NCBI RefSeq assembly: GCF_000350225.1
Contig: NW_005179148.1
Location: 62,001 to 126,000 of the forward strand
Direction: 5' to 3'
DNA: 64,000 bases
Source of the DNA: Chondrus crispus
Lineage: Eukaryota; Rhodophyta; Florideophyceae; Gigartinales; Gigartinaceae
In this document: one piece after another, positions 21,420 through 31,889 of the stretch
Layout of the letters: each line of letters opens with the position of its first letter
How positions within the stretch are numbered: the first letter of the stretch is position 1
Program-made: the position numbers and the translations under genes
Notes under the pieces: generated by a model
Told to the model about the DNA's origin: nothing
The model's input: the letters and a program-made list of their open reading frames with translations, nothing else
Databases searched by the model: none

Positions 21420-22000
21420 TTCCATATAATACTGAGGTCAGGTCCACAACGCCCCTCCCGCCTTCGCCACTGTATTCCTCATTACAATGTACGTAGCAGT
21501 AGCGCCACCATTACAGTATTACTGTATCAATCGACGAAGTACTAATGCGGAGGGTCACGCTACGCATTAGTGCCGCCCTGTGTGAATACTAGAAAAACGG
21601 CACTACTCTGGAGCGGCAGTGATCAGTTGGATGAGAACCATTGCCCGTCCAAAACTCTGTTATTAAAGTCTGTTGTTGTTTCAAACCCTCCCTCCCATGC
21701 CTAGCTTCCAAAAGGCTCGTTTCGCAGACCTCCAATGTGATAAAGCATTGCTAACATCGTGCTCCACACCCAGACTCCCCAAAGACCCACATAACCTTGC
21801 CAGAGAGGGAGGTGACGACGTCGTCTGTGACACGAGGCACGACCTGTGTCTGCAAATCTTGGGCGGCACTAATCCGAGGGTGGCAGTAACAAAAACGGCA
21901 CTATTGCGCGTCCCCTCCCCTGTAAGTGAATAAATTCAATTCAGGTCATCACGAACGTGCGGGAAGACAACTTAAGGTACAAGCACACCTGACTGCGATG
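21420..22000. other. Gene-poor spacer at the gene/transposon boundary
   Basis: I see no convincing gene, RNA or intact element in this stretch. It contains short TACAGTATTACTGTA-type palindromic motifs near 21,512-21,528 and marks the end of the host gene block. Confidence 0.3.
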
Positions 22001-22229
22001 GATTTGAGAGACTGGGTAGACGCCCGTACGTCGAGCGAGCAAGGAGCCCCATACACACAGCGCGCACAACTAGTTCAACGTTCTAGTCCTCTAGAATGGT
22101 TATCAAGAAGATTCTACCGTAGGGAGGAACGCAATCTGCCCAAGCGAAACATCCGCAGACGCGTCATTTGATGAGGGCCTTGGCAGGATCGTCACGGGGC
22201 TGGCCATACTTCTTGGGATATACGAGTCC

Positions 22230-23624
22230 GTGGAAGACATTACATACAAGGTTTCACTTGTCCGTGCGGCGGAGCCCGGTGAAGGGCCGCCCTGGGTTGG
22301 CTTGGCCCACTCGGGGACAGGTACGTCATTAACCCTGAGCTGGTCAGCAGAATGGGGATCAGGAAAAGTATTGATACAAATTACGTCACAGTTTTCCGTA
22401 GAAAGAGCCACGAGGGAACACGTCATTGTCGGCGCCAAGATCCACATTATCCCAGGTTGGGCATTTCGGACGGGCGGACACCCGACGGCGTCCTCAATAC
22501 CCGACGAGCAGGTAGATGGAAGAGTCATCTTGTCGGAATCGACAAGCTGGGGGACGGAGGCCGTAGCAGAGTGTTCAAGGGACCTACGCTTTCTAGCAGC
22601 ACGGTTAGTTTGGGCAGGTGACGATGAGCTAGCGAGCAATGTGCACATGGAACTACACTCGTCAAGTGCCGGATCAGGTAGTATCCGCGGGCGCCGCACT
22701 CAACGAGCGAGGCCCCGGAAAGGAGACGACTCGGATCAAGTTGTAGCTAATGATGGGAGTGACGAGAAGCTGCCGCCAGCACGTTCTATGAGGAAGGCCC
22801 ATTATGAAAGGCTTGTATCCAAGGTCAATACGTCTGCCAATGAATGGTTTATGTTTGACTTACTGTTCGATCGAGCGTGCGACGACCACTCAGCGGGCGC
22901 ACTAACTCACAAGATTCTTCAGATTCGCAGTCGTAAGGGAGACGTACGGGCAGGCGACTCTAAGATCGGCGCCAAAGGTTGTATAGTGTGTAACATTGAG
23001 GCCAGAGACTGTGATAGAGCCGTCATATACTCTGAGACCGTCTGCGAACCCGTCCAGGTTAATAAGCCGGGAGTGTGGTGAAGCAAGAATGTAGGAGGAG
23101 CTGTATACCTTAGCTGCAAGGATATGTGGGCTGAGGTAGAGAGGAATATATATGCCCGAGGGTTTTCTACGACAGTTCGGCAGGTAGGTTTGGATGTTGG
23201 TTTTTCAATCGATAAGTTGAAAAACAGCGGTTACAATTGGACATACTGGCTTTACTATGAAATGTACGCCAGCGGAATCCGCACAGATAGTAGGGAGATA
23301 CGCCAACTGGATACCTATGCTAACTCGCGCCACACGCTGAACGGCTTCAGGTGGATGCTATCCTGCTATGGAGCTATGAGGTCGATATACCCGTTGCTGA
23401 ACAAGGAGTGGAGCCTCAACAGCCTTCGTCATGTCGAGGGCTTGGTTGGCTGTATTTTAGTGTTCGACTGTGGATTCGTAGCTATGGATGCTGCATACTG
23501 GAGTGCTCTCTGGGATGAATCGGGGTCACTTTGGCAAACCCTGGCGCGGTATAACGCGCCGCCTAGAACGAGGTGTGTTCTGGAGCCGGATGTGGTTACA
23601 TATTCAAACGACTCCGGATCGTAA
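22230..23624 (+). CDS. Unrecognised ORF with one in-frame TGA
   Basis: Two consecutive open stretches (22,230-23,078 and 23,082-23,624) are in the same frame, separated only by the TGA at 23,079-23,081. The break reads GVW-stop-SKNVGG, with the stop following a TGG codon. Together they would give about 464 residues; the frame is also open upstream of 22,230, including a hydrophobic stretch IVTGLAILLGIY. The second half is Trp/Tyr-rich (GYNWTYWLYYEMYASGI). I do not recognise a family. It could be an orphan gene, or a decayed transposon ORF given its position. Codon use is less GC-biased than in the host genes. Confidence 0.35.
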
Positions 23625-23817
23625 CTTTACAAATTGCCGACGTTGGTTACGGGCTTCCGCATGTGAACACTCAGGCGTGAGAGACTTCTCATGGATAGGG
23701 CTGTTGAGCGTGACAGACCGACTATGCAACCTGTCCACGTGGACAGCCTAGTGTCTACGACCGGCAATTTGACCTCATATGAGGTCAGTCATGGCTTCAT
23801 ATCCCTGGCGTTCATTT

Positions 23818-23843
23818 TTAATGATCACTACAGTGATCATTAA
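23818..23843. repeat. Subterminal palindrome TTAA-TGATCACTACAGTGATCA-TTAA
   Basis: A 26-bp inverted repeat with 12-bp arms around a central AC. Related copies occur at about 24,022-24,037 and 24,048-24,061 (half sites), 54,244-54,263 (perfect 20-bp palindrome) and 54,298-54,317. They cluster only at the two ends of the piggyBac-like element, so they are probably transposase-binding or terminal motifs. Confidence 0.6.
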
Positions 23844-24070
23844 TTTTGACGCTTTGTAGCTCACTTTCTACCCAGTGTTTCGAGCTATCAAAATGCATGT
23901 CGATAACGGCTAATCAGACGAGTCGACTCGCAAAGGATTGGCAGAAATCGGCCAAGTCTCACGGTTTCGCGATGGTTCCCAAGTGACACCTGGGGACCTC
24001 TCATTTTGGGCTAAGTCCACTGTAGTGATCATACACACATGTTCGCTACAGTGATCACAAGGGCTCAAAA

Positions 24071-24574
24071 GCGGCCCTTTGAGGTGATTTTGCTACATAT
24101 TTCGGACAACGGAGCCAAGCACTGCTCAGCCGTGCCTTTGAAGCTGTACTTCCGGCGGTGAAGTAGTCGCTGGGAGCACAGAGCACGCGCACCGCAGCAA
24201 TGGCAACGCTGGATGAGCGACCGCGTCCGTGACGGTCGGAGTCCGCGCGTGCATTTATGGATGCGCCGGCCGTGCGGACGCCCGCTGCAAGGCGCGTCCG
24301 AAGCTTGTAACAGCAGCCGGACTACCGGTCGCGGCCGCGATGTGCACGTTCAGCGCGCGCCAGTGCTTATTTGCCACGCTCGTATACATCGCGGAGATGC
24401 GACTTCGTGACTGGATGTTGGTTGTCATGCTGCTAGAAGGTAGAGAGCGAGGGGACGGGGGTGTGTAGAAAGAAGGTGTGTGGTTTTATCGGGGAAGAGC
24501 ATGGGGGGGAGGAAGGCGCAAAGGAGTACACAGAGAAGAAGAGCGAGTGGGTCGATTTCAAACTGCACAAGGGC
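24071..24574. other. Non-coding left arm of the piggyBac-like element
   Basis: A 500-bp stretch downstream of the transposase stop. It has a GC-rich centre and purine-rich right part. No supported gene. Confidence 0.3.
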
Positions 24575-25420
24575 CTACTGAATGTTGTTAGCGGTCAGGC
24601 TGTTGCGTGAGCTTTCCTCCGCTTTGAGGCTGCCGACGTGGGCCGACGTGGTCCTCGTGTCGTTGTCTTCCAAGCGCTTCGCTCGAGCCGAGGGCCTCGG
24701 AGGTCGACCTTGCGCATCCCCTCGGTCAGCTGTTATGACAAGTCCACTTAGGTCCTGAGAAGCATGGCCGCGGATCGTGTAGTCAATTAGCTGCCTGACG
24801 CTTTGATGTTGCGATTGGCCTCGCCTCCGGAAGTGTACCGCCACGGTAAAGCGGGAGAGGGCGTCTGCCAATGCGTCAGCAACATGTCCTTCTTTGTCAG
24901 CCTTGCGACTAGACAGTGTTTTGACTTGATTGTCTGCCGCCTGAGTCCCGTACAGGTCATCATCAAGTGTTAACAAACCAAAAACGGGGTCGAAGTATAC
25001 ATCACGAGACGTGCGGAATGCCAGCGACTCCAACTCGTCGAGCTTTTGTGTCTCGTCGCGCTGAGGATCCCAGAAGTCAGCACCGAGGTCACCGCGACCC
25101 ATTGCTTTGTAGGCTTAAATGTTTTTGGCAATAAATCGAATCCGCAGAAGTGGGAGAGTATTTGCTCCCGCGTTGGCTTGTACATCACGGATTTTATGCA
25201 AGCTGAGCCCAGTTGTCTGGGAGAGGAGAAATGTAGACAAAAATCTCCACATTTCCGGCAGTGTCAAATGTTGAAAGGGCAATTTCTTTATCTCAACAAG
25301 CTCGTTTGTCCATTGCATCACTTGAACCAGAAGATCTTCACTAAATAGGCGGATGAAGCTTGCTCTGTTTCGCATCAGAGACCGTGCCTCCAAGGCAACA
25401 GTCGTACGATCTAGAACGCC
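24575..25420 (-). pseudogene. piggyBac-like transposase, C-terminal part
   Basis: Continues the reading frame of 53,634-54,007 across the Ty3 insertion. The N-terminal part of this piece reads FSEDLLVQVMQWTNEL … LPEMWRFLSTFLL, the helical entry of the DDE_Tnp_1_7 (piggyBac) domain. Further on, LLTLDDDLYGTQAADNQ and RKADKEG fit the region of the first catalytic Asp, and GLVITADRGD that of the second. An in-frame TAA at 25,115-25,117 and the retrotransposon insertion inactivate it. Assignment is by motif order; another DDE family is possible. Confidence 0.5.
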
Positions 25421-26510
25421 TGAATTGCAATGTGCCTGTCGGGCTGGAACCAGGGTCCAACGGTCCAGCAACAGCACAACCAACAAACAACAACAACAAA
25501 GAGTTGCCGACGGCTCAGCCCTACGGAGTTTCCGATTCTCCCTTTCCCTTTAAGTGGGTTTGCGGCCCACAGTAGCTCAAGTCCCTGACAGGGGGGGGGC
25601 AAAAGGAAGAGGCCCGGCCCGGGATGAATGGTGGCAGAGTCTTGTACAGGCAGTTGCTCGGCGAGTTCGGGGCGGTGATTAAGAAACCGGGCCCGATGGG
25701 TCGTAAATCCAATGCTCGCTGAGCGCCTGGTACACCTTATACCCTTGATAAGGTCTTCGAAGGGGGCGTCGCATCGCAGCCCGACGGTAATTAGCAAATA
25801 CGTAGCAGCTCTACACCTCCGACACCGGAACGGTCGCAACCTGTATCCGATGGAACCAACACTGTCCTGTATACACAACAGGACCTTCGAGGGAGACATC
25901 GTCGCAACAGCCTCCGTCGGGGGACGTAAACAAGTAACAGCGCTACACCCACGTGTCGCCCGATAGCTAAGACACCTACACCGGTCCGGTCGCAACCAAA
26001 GCCGATGGCACCAACAACAAACAAAAGAACCAACACAAGAGTCCGATGACTCCAGTCGTCACAATGCGGATCGCAATCAGGCACTGTGGAACCAACACCA
26101 GATAAGGGAATAGAAATAGAGACAGAAATAGGAATGGATAGATGAAATAAAGGAAAAGGAATGGGAACCCCCGAGCGCAAAGGATAACGTAATCTGTGGT
26201 AAAAGGGAGCGTCTTGGGAAAGACGGACTTCGACCAAGGCGATATTCAACTGTGGTAACTCGGGTTACCTTTAGTGACTTGGTCGTCAGAGGGCTAAGGT
26301 ATATATCGCCCCGCTGGAGCCACTACAGTAGCTCTCGGCGCTAAATCCAAGATCTAATCTAATGTTAAATAACTAATATGCAACTAATTGAAATTAATAA
26401 TTAAAATAATAAAGTGAAATAATTTTCACTTGTCACCCCCCCCACTTTGTCATACCCCTCAATTCCTTTTCTTTTCACCCCCTCACGGTGTAGTCGAGTA
26501 TTGCACTACA
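25421..26510 (-). repeat. E1 3' LTR
   Basis: A 1,090-bp LTR matching 52,540-53,633 along its length. As read on the plus strand it starts TGAATTGCAATGTGCC (two changes from TGTAGTGCAAT) and ends ATTGCACTACA. It lacks about 24 bp near 25,815 that are present in the 5' LTR. It carries an AT-rich block near 26,350-26,430 with AATAAT/AATAAAG motifs. Confidence 0.9.
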
Positions 26511-26522
26511 TATCCCCCTTCC
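26511..26522 (-). promoter_or_regulatory. E1 polypurine tract
   Basis: Sense reading GGAAGGGGGATA immediately precedes the 3' LTR. This is the expected plus-strand primer position for reverse transcription. Confidence 0.7.
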
Positions 26523-26736
26523 GAGCGCTCTTGTACGCCGCTCCGCCATCGTATAATCTCCTCGCCGTTTCTCTCATAACCCTACACCTCCATGTCCGGT
26601 AATCAGTGAAAGTGCAAGAGCAAGACGGACCTCATGTTTCCTTCATCCCCGAGCCATTAGAGTGGTGGTAGCAAACGCAAGCGCTACAGCGTGGGCTTTT
26701 CTTCCACTTCCCACGACCCTCTAGGTCTTCCTTCCA

Positions 26737-27458
26737 ATGCCTCGATTACCCCCTGATTGCCAACATAGTGGCCCTGTTGGCCACATCGATTCCGATCCTA
26801 ACGCTCCGTCCTCGCGTCGATACCCTGCTGCGTCGGAGCTACACGATAAGGCCATGCGCCTTAATCCTGTGCTTTTTGCTTCCGCTAAATGGTTCTCTGT
26901 GATCGGTGTATGCGCCTTCGATGACATTGCTTACTCGTTCGCCGACGGCGCCGGTATCCTTCCAGGACAAATCCCCCTTCAAACTATCCGGTCTTACGAT
27001 TGGTTGGCTGGCATCGCCATTCCTCTATCTATCCTGTGTCACACTTCGCCTCGTGGTCGTGGGGTGTTATCGACCCGCTTCATGACCGCTGTGTGCGACA
27101 GGCTTGAGCTGCCATTGACGTAGGATCTCATCCCTGAGGAATTCGGTTGTGACACGTGGCAGTTTCGCACCGAGGGCCAGCGGTCTTACCTCGATAACAT
27201 GCTGGCCTGGACCTCCGATAACCCTCCTCGTGAAGCTTACCGCCTTTGGTTCAACCAGCGGACCGTCTCGGGCGACGCTATGCTGTGGACCGACGCCATA
27301 ATTCCGGCTGATTTCCGACTTATCAAGCGGGGTACCATCCCCTTCTTTCAGCACACAGTGCACTTCGAACGCCGTATTCGGTCGGACACTGGTTATTTTG
27401 TGGCCTACCAGATGTTGGAGGCGCGCGAAATCGCGAGGTGCCAATACGCGAGTCGTTA
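26737..27458 (+). pseudogene. E1 antisense ORF, 5' part
   Basis: Plus-strand ORF, antisense to E1 gag-pol, between the 3' LTR and pol. The frame runs 26,737-27,120, is broken by one TAG (27,121-27,123), and continues to the E2 insertion. Segments include FASAKWFSVIGVCAFDDIAY and AYRLWFNQRTVSGDAMLW. A partial basic leader (GGSKRKRYSVGFSS) precedes it in another frame from 26,591. No known domain recognised. It resembles blocks of the 58.8-61.9 kb ORF. Confidence 0.5.
27421..27458 (+). repeat. 38-bp flank duplication, left copy (around E2)
   Basis: The 38 bases before the E2 left junction reappear at 41,444-41,481 directly after the E2 right LTR with four mismatches, all in the coding frame of the E1 antisense ORF. 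The core ATCGCGAGGTGCCA is identical. Ty3 elements normally make 5-bp duplications. Confidence 0.75.
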
Positions 27459-27894
27459 CCTCGGTACTGTAGTGTTATGATAGATTGTTTTGTATATTAA
27501 ATATGGTGCAGACCGACGGCGGCGGGGAGGGACAAGCACGGGCTTGTCCTCAACCGACCGCCAAGGTCAGTCCACCCAGCTTATTCTAAACGTCGCCTTC
27601 GCTCTTCGCGCGCGTTTAGTCGGAGCCGAGCCGAAGTGGACGCGCAGCACGCGAGCGAGCACGGAACCGCCTCCGCCCGTCAGCACTGGTACGTCACCCA
27701 GTGCTGCTCCGGGGCGTCGAGGCGTCGATCCGCTCGTGCGTGCGTGCATCCCTGCTCGCTCCCGCTCTACCACCGCTATCCGGGCCCGAGCCCGGTTCCG
27801 TAGCTGGTTGGCCCGCTTCACCCCTTCTCCGATCCAGGGTCTACAGGTCGAACTGCGCATACACCTCCAGTCGTCTGGGGGTGTTTATGCTACA
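27457..27894 (+). repeat. E2 5' LTR, missing its first about 263 bp
   Basis: Identity with the 3' LTR begins at TACCTCGGTAC (27,457 versus 41,007) and ends TTATGCTACA, one base before the PBS. The start of the full LTR (40,744-41,006) is absent. Confidence 0.85.
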
Positions 27895-27895
27895 G

Positions 27896-27913
27896 TGGTC
27901 TCCCGACCTAGAA
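27896..27913 (+). promoter_or_regulatory. E2 primer-binding site
   Basis: TGGTCTCCCGACCTAGAA, one base after the 5' LTR. Identical to the E1 site. Confidence 0.75.
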
Positions 27914-27922
27914 GACCCCGAG

Positions 27923-30181
27923 ATGTTTCCGAGAAGACTTTCTTTTTCCTCCGCGTCCGTACGCGTTGAGATGAGTCAAGAATACGCCACCTCGATCCGG
28001 TCCGAACCGGCGGATCCGAGCGCGGCCGCTATGCACGCGCCATCCCCGCCGTTCGGCGACGGCGACGCTGGTCTCCGAGACCGCGAACCGTCGCCCGAGT
28101 CCGCCGAAGGACAAGCGGCTGCGATGTTCGATCTCATAGCTGACTACATCGAGGAAGTCCGTACTTCGCTCCGTATAGACGTGACGGACGCCATCTACTC
28201 GCGATGTCTGGACGAGCTCCGCTCCCTACGTGAAGGGAGGTTCGATCGAGTCAGCCAGTCCTTGAAGAATCTCCGAGCACTAGTCGACGAGTTACACTCG
28301 CGACTGGTGCTCGTCGAAGACTCACGCCTCGCACAGCCCGTACTGCACAGGCAAGGTCGCCCCACGAGGGCGACCTCGACGAGACGTCCCGACGATCGAC
28401 CGTCCCCGTCCGCAGAACAGTTGGGTGCGTTCGCGCACCTCTCCGCCGAGCTCAACGCTACGCGACAGCGTGCTCGTGACATGGAACGGACCATGGCCGC
28501 AAGGCTACCCGGAGCCCCCACGAGAGGGCCCGGTGGTGCCGTACCTCCGAGCGCCGTCGCTCCGGAAGGTTGGCGTCCGACTGGCGCCGATACTAGTCGG
28601 ACTGCGGAAGGAAACCGTCCTCCGATGGGCGCGAATCTCGCGTCCGAGACCCAAGCATTGCCGCCTATCCCCGCAAGTAGGCGGCAGATGGAAAGCGTAT
28701 CGTACGCCGACGTACAGGACCGTGGAGGAGCCGCTCGCGGATCCGGGGAACCTATGTTCTCCGTGGATCCCCGCTGGGGCGGCTACCCGCCGGCGGGTTA
28801 CACCGCGCATCCAGGTCCGGTAGACGTCCGTACGCTACCCGTCACTGCCTTTGGCACGCTCGGTCCCGCCGAGCCCGGGCTCGAGCCGGTGCATACGATG
28901 ATCCAAGAGTTAAACGCCGTCGCTGACTATCGTATGTACCGCTTGGACAACACCTCGAGGCTCGTCACCTCGGGTGACGCGGGACAGATCGCGAAGTACG
29001 TCCAACGCTGTCGTGGTCCGTCCCACGATGCGTAGCTTCGACGGTACGGACCCGATCGAGCTACTATCGTTCTTGAAGGATATTCGGATAACCTTCAACT
29101 CGCAACACCTGACCGAAGGTGTTGCGGTGAGAGTCCTCGCGCACTTCTTAGAGCGCGACGCGGAGCGCCTGTATACGAGTTATACGATGCGTGGCCTCCG
29201 CGCCGGCCAACTGCACGAAGACGTGAGTTGGCCGGGGCTCGTGGACCAGTTCCTGAAACGCTACCTAACCGACGACGTGTTAGGTGAAGCGTACGACGCG
29301 GTCGCGACGGCGCGACAGCAACCTCATGAAACGGAGAGCACGTTCGCGGACCGGCTCGAAACTGCCGCGTTCCGGTGCACGGCAGTGTTCTCCGAACAGT
29401 CCCTCGCGCACTACTTCGTGCGGGGACTCGCTCCTGCGACCCGTGCCGCAGTTTCCGAGACAGTGCAGCGGCTGCCGAGCCGCCAGAAGACCGATCTTCC
29501 GACCATCCGCCGTATCGCAACGGCGGAAGGAACCACTTACCGCGATCGACGCGGTTTACCTCTGTCGGATTCGAAACCGACAGGGAGGGCTGGCAGGACT
29601 ACGATGTCCGCCGCAACAAGTTCGCCCGCCTCTACCCTCCATGTCGGGGAGGATGAGTGGCAGGCCGACCCTGTCCTCATTACGCAAGGAGCAGGGCCAG
29701 TAGGGGGTCGACCCCCTTCACCAATGTCGACCGGAACGACGTCGAGCTACGCGACCGCGTTCGCGGCCACTCCAAGAGCGCCCAGGAGGAGGCGCGTCAC
29801 GCGGCGACCTTCGCCTCAACGGACGGCAGCGCGTACGTGTGCTGGCTATGTCGTACGTACGGACACGCCATGCACGCCTGCCCGTTCCTGTCGCCGGAAC
29901 AACGAATGTTCACGGCGTACAGGAACTACCGCTACCAGATGGAGACGCGCCCCGGGGCGCGCAATCTACTCCGGCAAGCGGTCGGCGAGGGTCGTCCCCC
30001 GCGTCAAGGTTTCCCGAATCGGTCGGGTGGGGGCGCTCGCTTCGCCCCCCGTGGAGGCGGGTATCGTCGTACCGAACTCGATCGTCGGGATCGGCCCGAC
30101 TACCGCCAGGCCGACACAAGGTACCCCCGCCAAGGAGGGAGAGGGGACCGAGACCGTTCTCGGTTACCCCAACAGGTATAG
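27923..30181 (+). pseudogene. E2 gag, in three frame segments
   Basis: Segment 1 (27,923 or 27,971 to 29,035) has an acidic start and coiled-coil (YIEEVRTSLRIDVTDAIYSR). Segment 2 (from about 28,990) is the capsid domain: MRSFDGTDPIELLSFLKDIR, then YLTDDVLGEAYDAVATARQQ. Segment 3 (about 29,700-30,181) has the zinc knuckle CWLCRTYGHAMHAC. The +1 change near 29,000 and a second near 29,700 (next to G and C runs) imply frameshift mutations rather than programmed shifting, though one programmed shift is not excluded. Confidence 0.75.
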
Positions 30182-30573
30182 AACGCGATCATGTACCTAC
30201 AAGATTTGGTAGAGGGCCCGTATCCCCTACCCGCAGAGGGACAAGAAGGCGAACCAGTTCGACACGTCCCTCAGATCCTGCGACGTCCGGATGTCGCAGC
30301 TCAAGGTCAGGAAGTACCCGGGTACTTCGCCGATGACGCACGGCCGCAGTTGGTAAGACGTCCCGACCCACGCGGCCAAAGACCCGAAGGGGACCTGGCC
30401 ACCGATAACCAGGGGGGTAGCTCCGATAGCACCGGTAGTTCGAAAAAAGGGTAAAGACGGTTACGTACACGCCGTCGCGTGAGCCGTCTTTTCCCTATGA
30501 ACTAGACCGGTCCCCGCGTGCTCGCCAAGGACACGGGGGGTATTGCCCGATAATACATCCCCCGCTATCGCAG

Positions 30574-31889
30574 TTGAGCACGGGGACTCCAGCAATCTGG
30601 ACATCACAGGAGAAACCCAACACCGAGGCCTACGTAGACCCGATGTTGGAAGAAGGCATCACCGGGACACCCGACGTCCCAGTGACGCGCAACAAGCGAG
30701 ACGCGGTTAACGACGACCGACACGAGTCGGTCGACCTCCTGACCCACGTGAGCCCAAGGTCGCCGACGAAATGTTCGCCTCGTACGGACTCCAGCACCGG
30801 GACGGGCGTCACTGAGACGCAAACGTCCCCCGACTCGAGCCGAAGGAAACGCAAGAGGGGCCAACGCCGAAGTCGAAGGCCCCGGCGGAACGACCTCACC
30901 GATAAGGTCGCGCCCAAAGTGGTCGATGGCCTCGTATGCCTCATGACGTCGAAAATATATAACGTCTTGGGCTCCGTGGCCACCGAAGGCAACGCGTTTA
31001 AGCCCCACACGATCGCCGTCGACACATGCTCGGGCTACAACTTGGTGAGGAAGGCCGACCTCCCTCCCGACTGGGCCCGCTACGTAATACGGGACGCGCC
31101 ATTACCACGCCTGGCTGGCGCGAACAGTAACCCGCTTCGACTTACGGCGGTCGTCCGCCCCGCGGTCCGGTTGCGGAACACGACGTTCCGCATACCTTTC
31201 GTAGTGGCCGAACAACTCGCTGTTCCCGTTCTACTTGGGACCGCGTTCATCGATGCTCACGTACGCAGCATCGACATCGACGGACAGAAGCTCGAACTTC
31301 GTCACAGTGGCTCGGTAGCCATCGTCGATGGGAAGGGGGAACCGACTTCCCCTACCAGGCGACACGGCCGCCAAACGAGTCGTCCGGAGGTACGCGAGGA
31401 GGCCCCGCAGGCGATCCGAATCGCCTGCTGGGTTACCATCCCCGCGATGTCGCAAGCCCGTGTGCGTGTGACAACCGCGGGGAGGGGTCTCGTGTTCCTG
31501 GAGCCCAAGCCCTCACTCCAACACCGGCATGGAGTGAGGCTGACGAATGGCGTCGCGGAAGTCCTGCCGAACCAGACATTCGAAGTCATCGTCGCGAACT
31601 TCTCGCGACGGAAGAGGCGGCTTCCGAAGCACACCGTCGTAGGATACGCGAAGGGCAACCCCCTCGCGATCCTCACGCCCGAACGTCGAGTCGCTGAGGG
31701 GGTCGCGCACGCGTTGCGCCTGACCGACTTGACCGATCAAGTCGGAGAGGCAGGAGCTGGCCGATCCAACTCCGACGAGAAGGCACCCGCTGGGAATGAA
31801 GGGGTTGACCCGGACGAACGGTCACCTATATCCCAACCGACGGCGGAGGGTACCGTACCCCCCAGCAGAAGGATCCCGAAAATCCACCC
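30574..31889 (+). pseudogene. E2 aspartic protease region
   Basis: The open frame 30,574-32,124 encodes a basic linker, then IAVDTCSGYNLVRKADLP … VPVLLGTAFIDAHV, a Ty3-type protease with the catalytic D-T-G reading D-T-C-S-G. The frame shifts by one base relative to RT just before 31,890. The G-to-C replacement in the active-site triplet would be unusual if the enzyme were functional. Confidence 0.65.
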
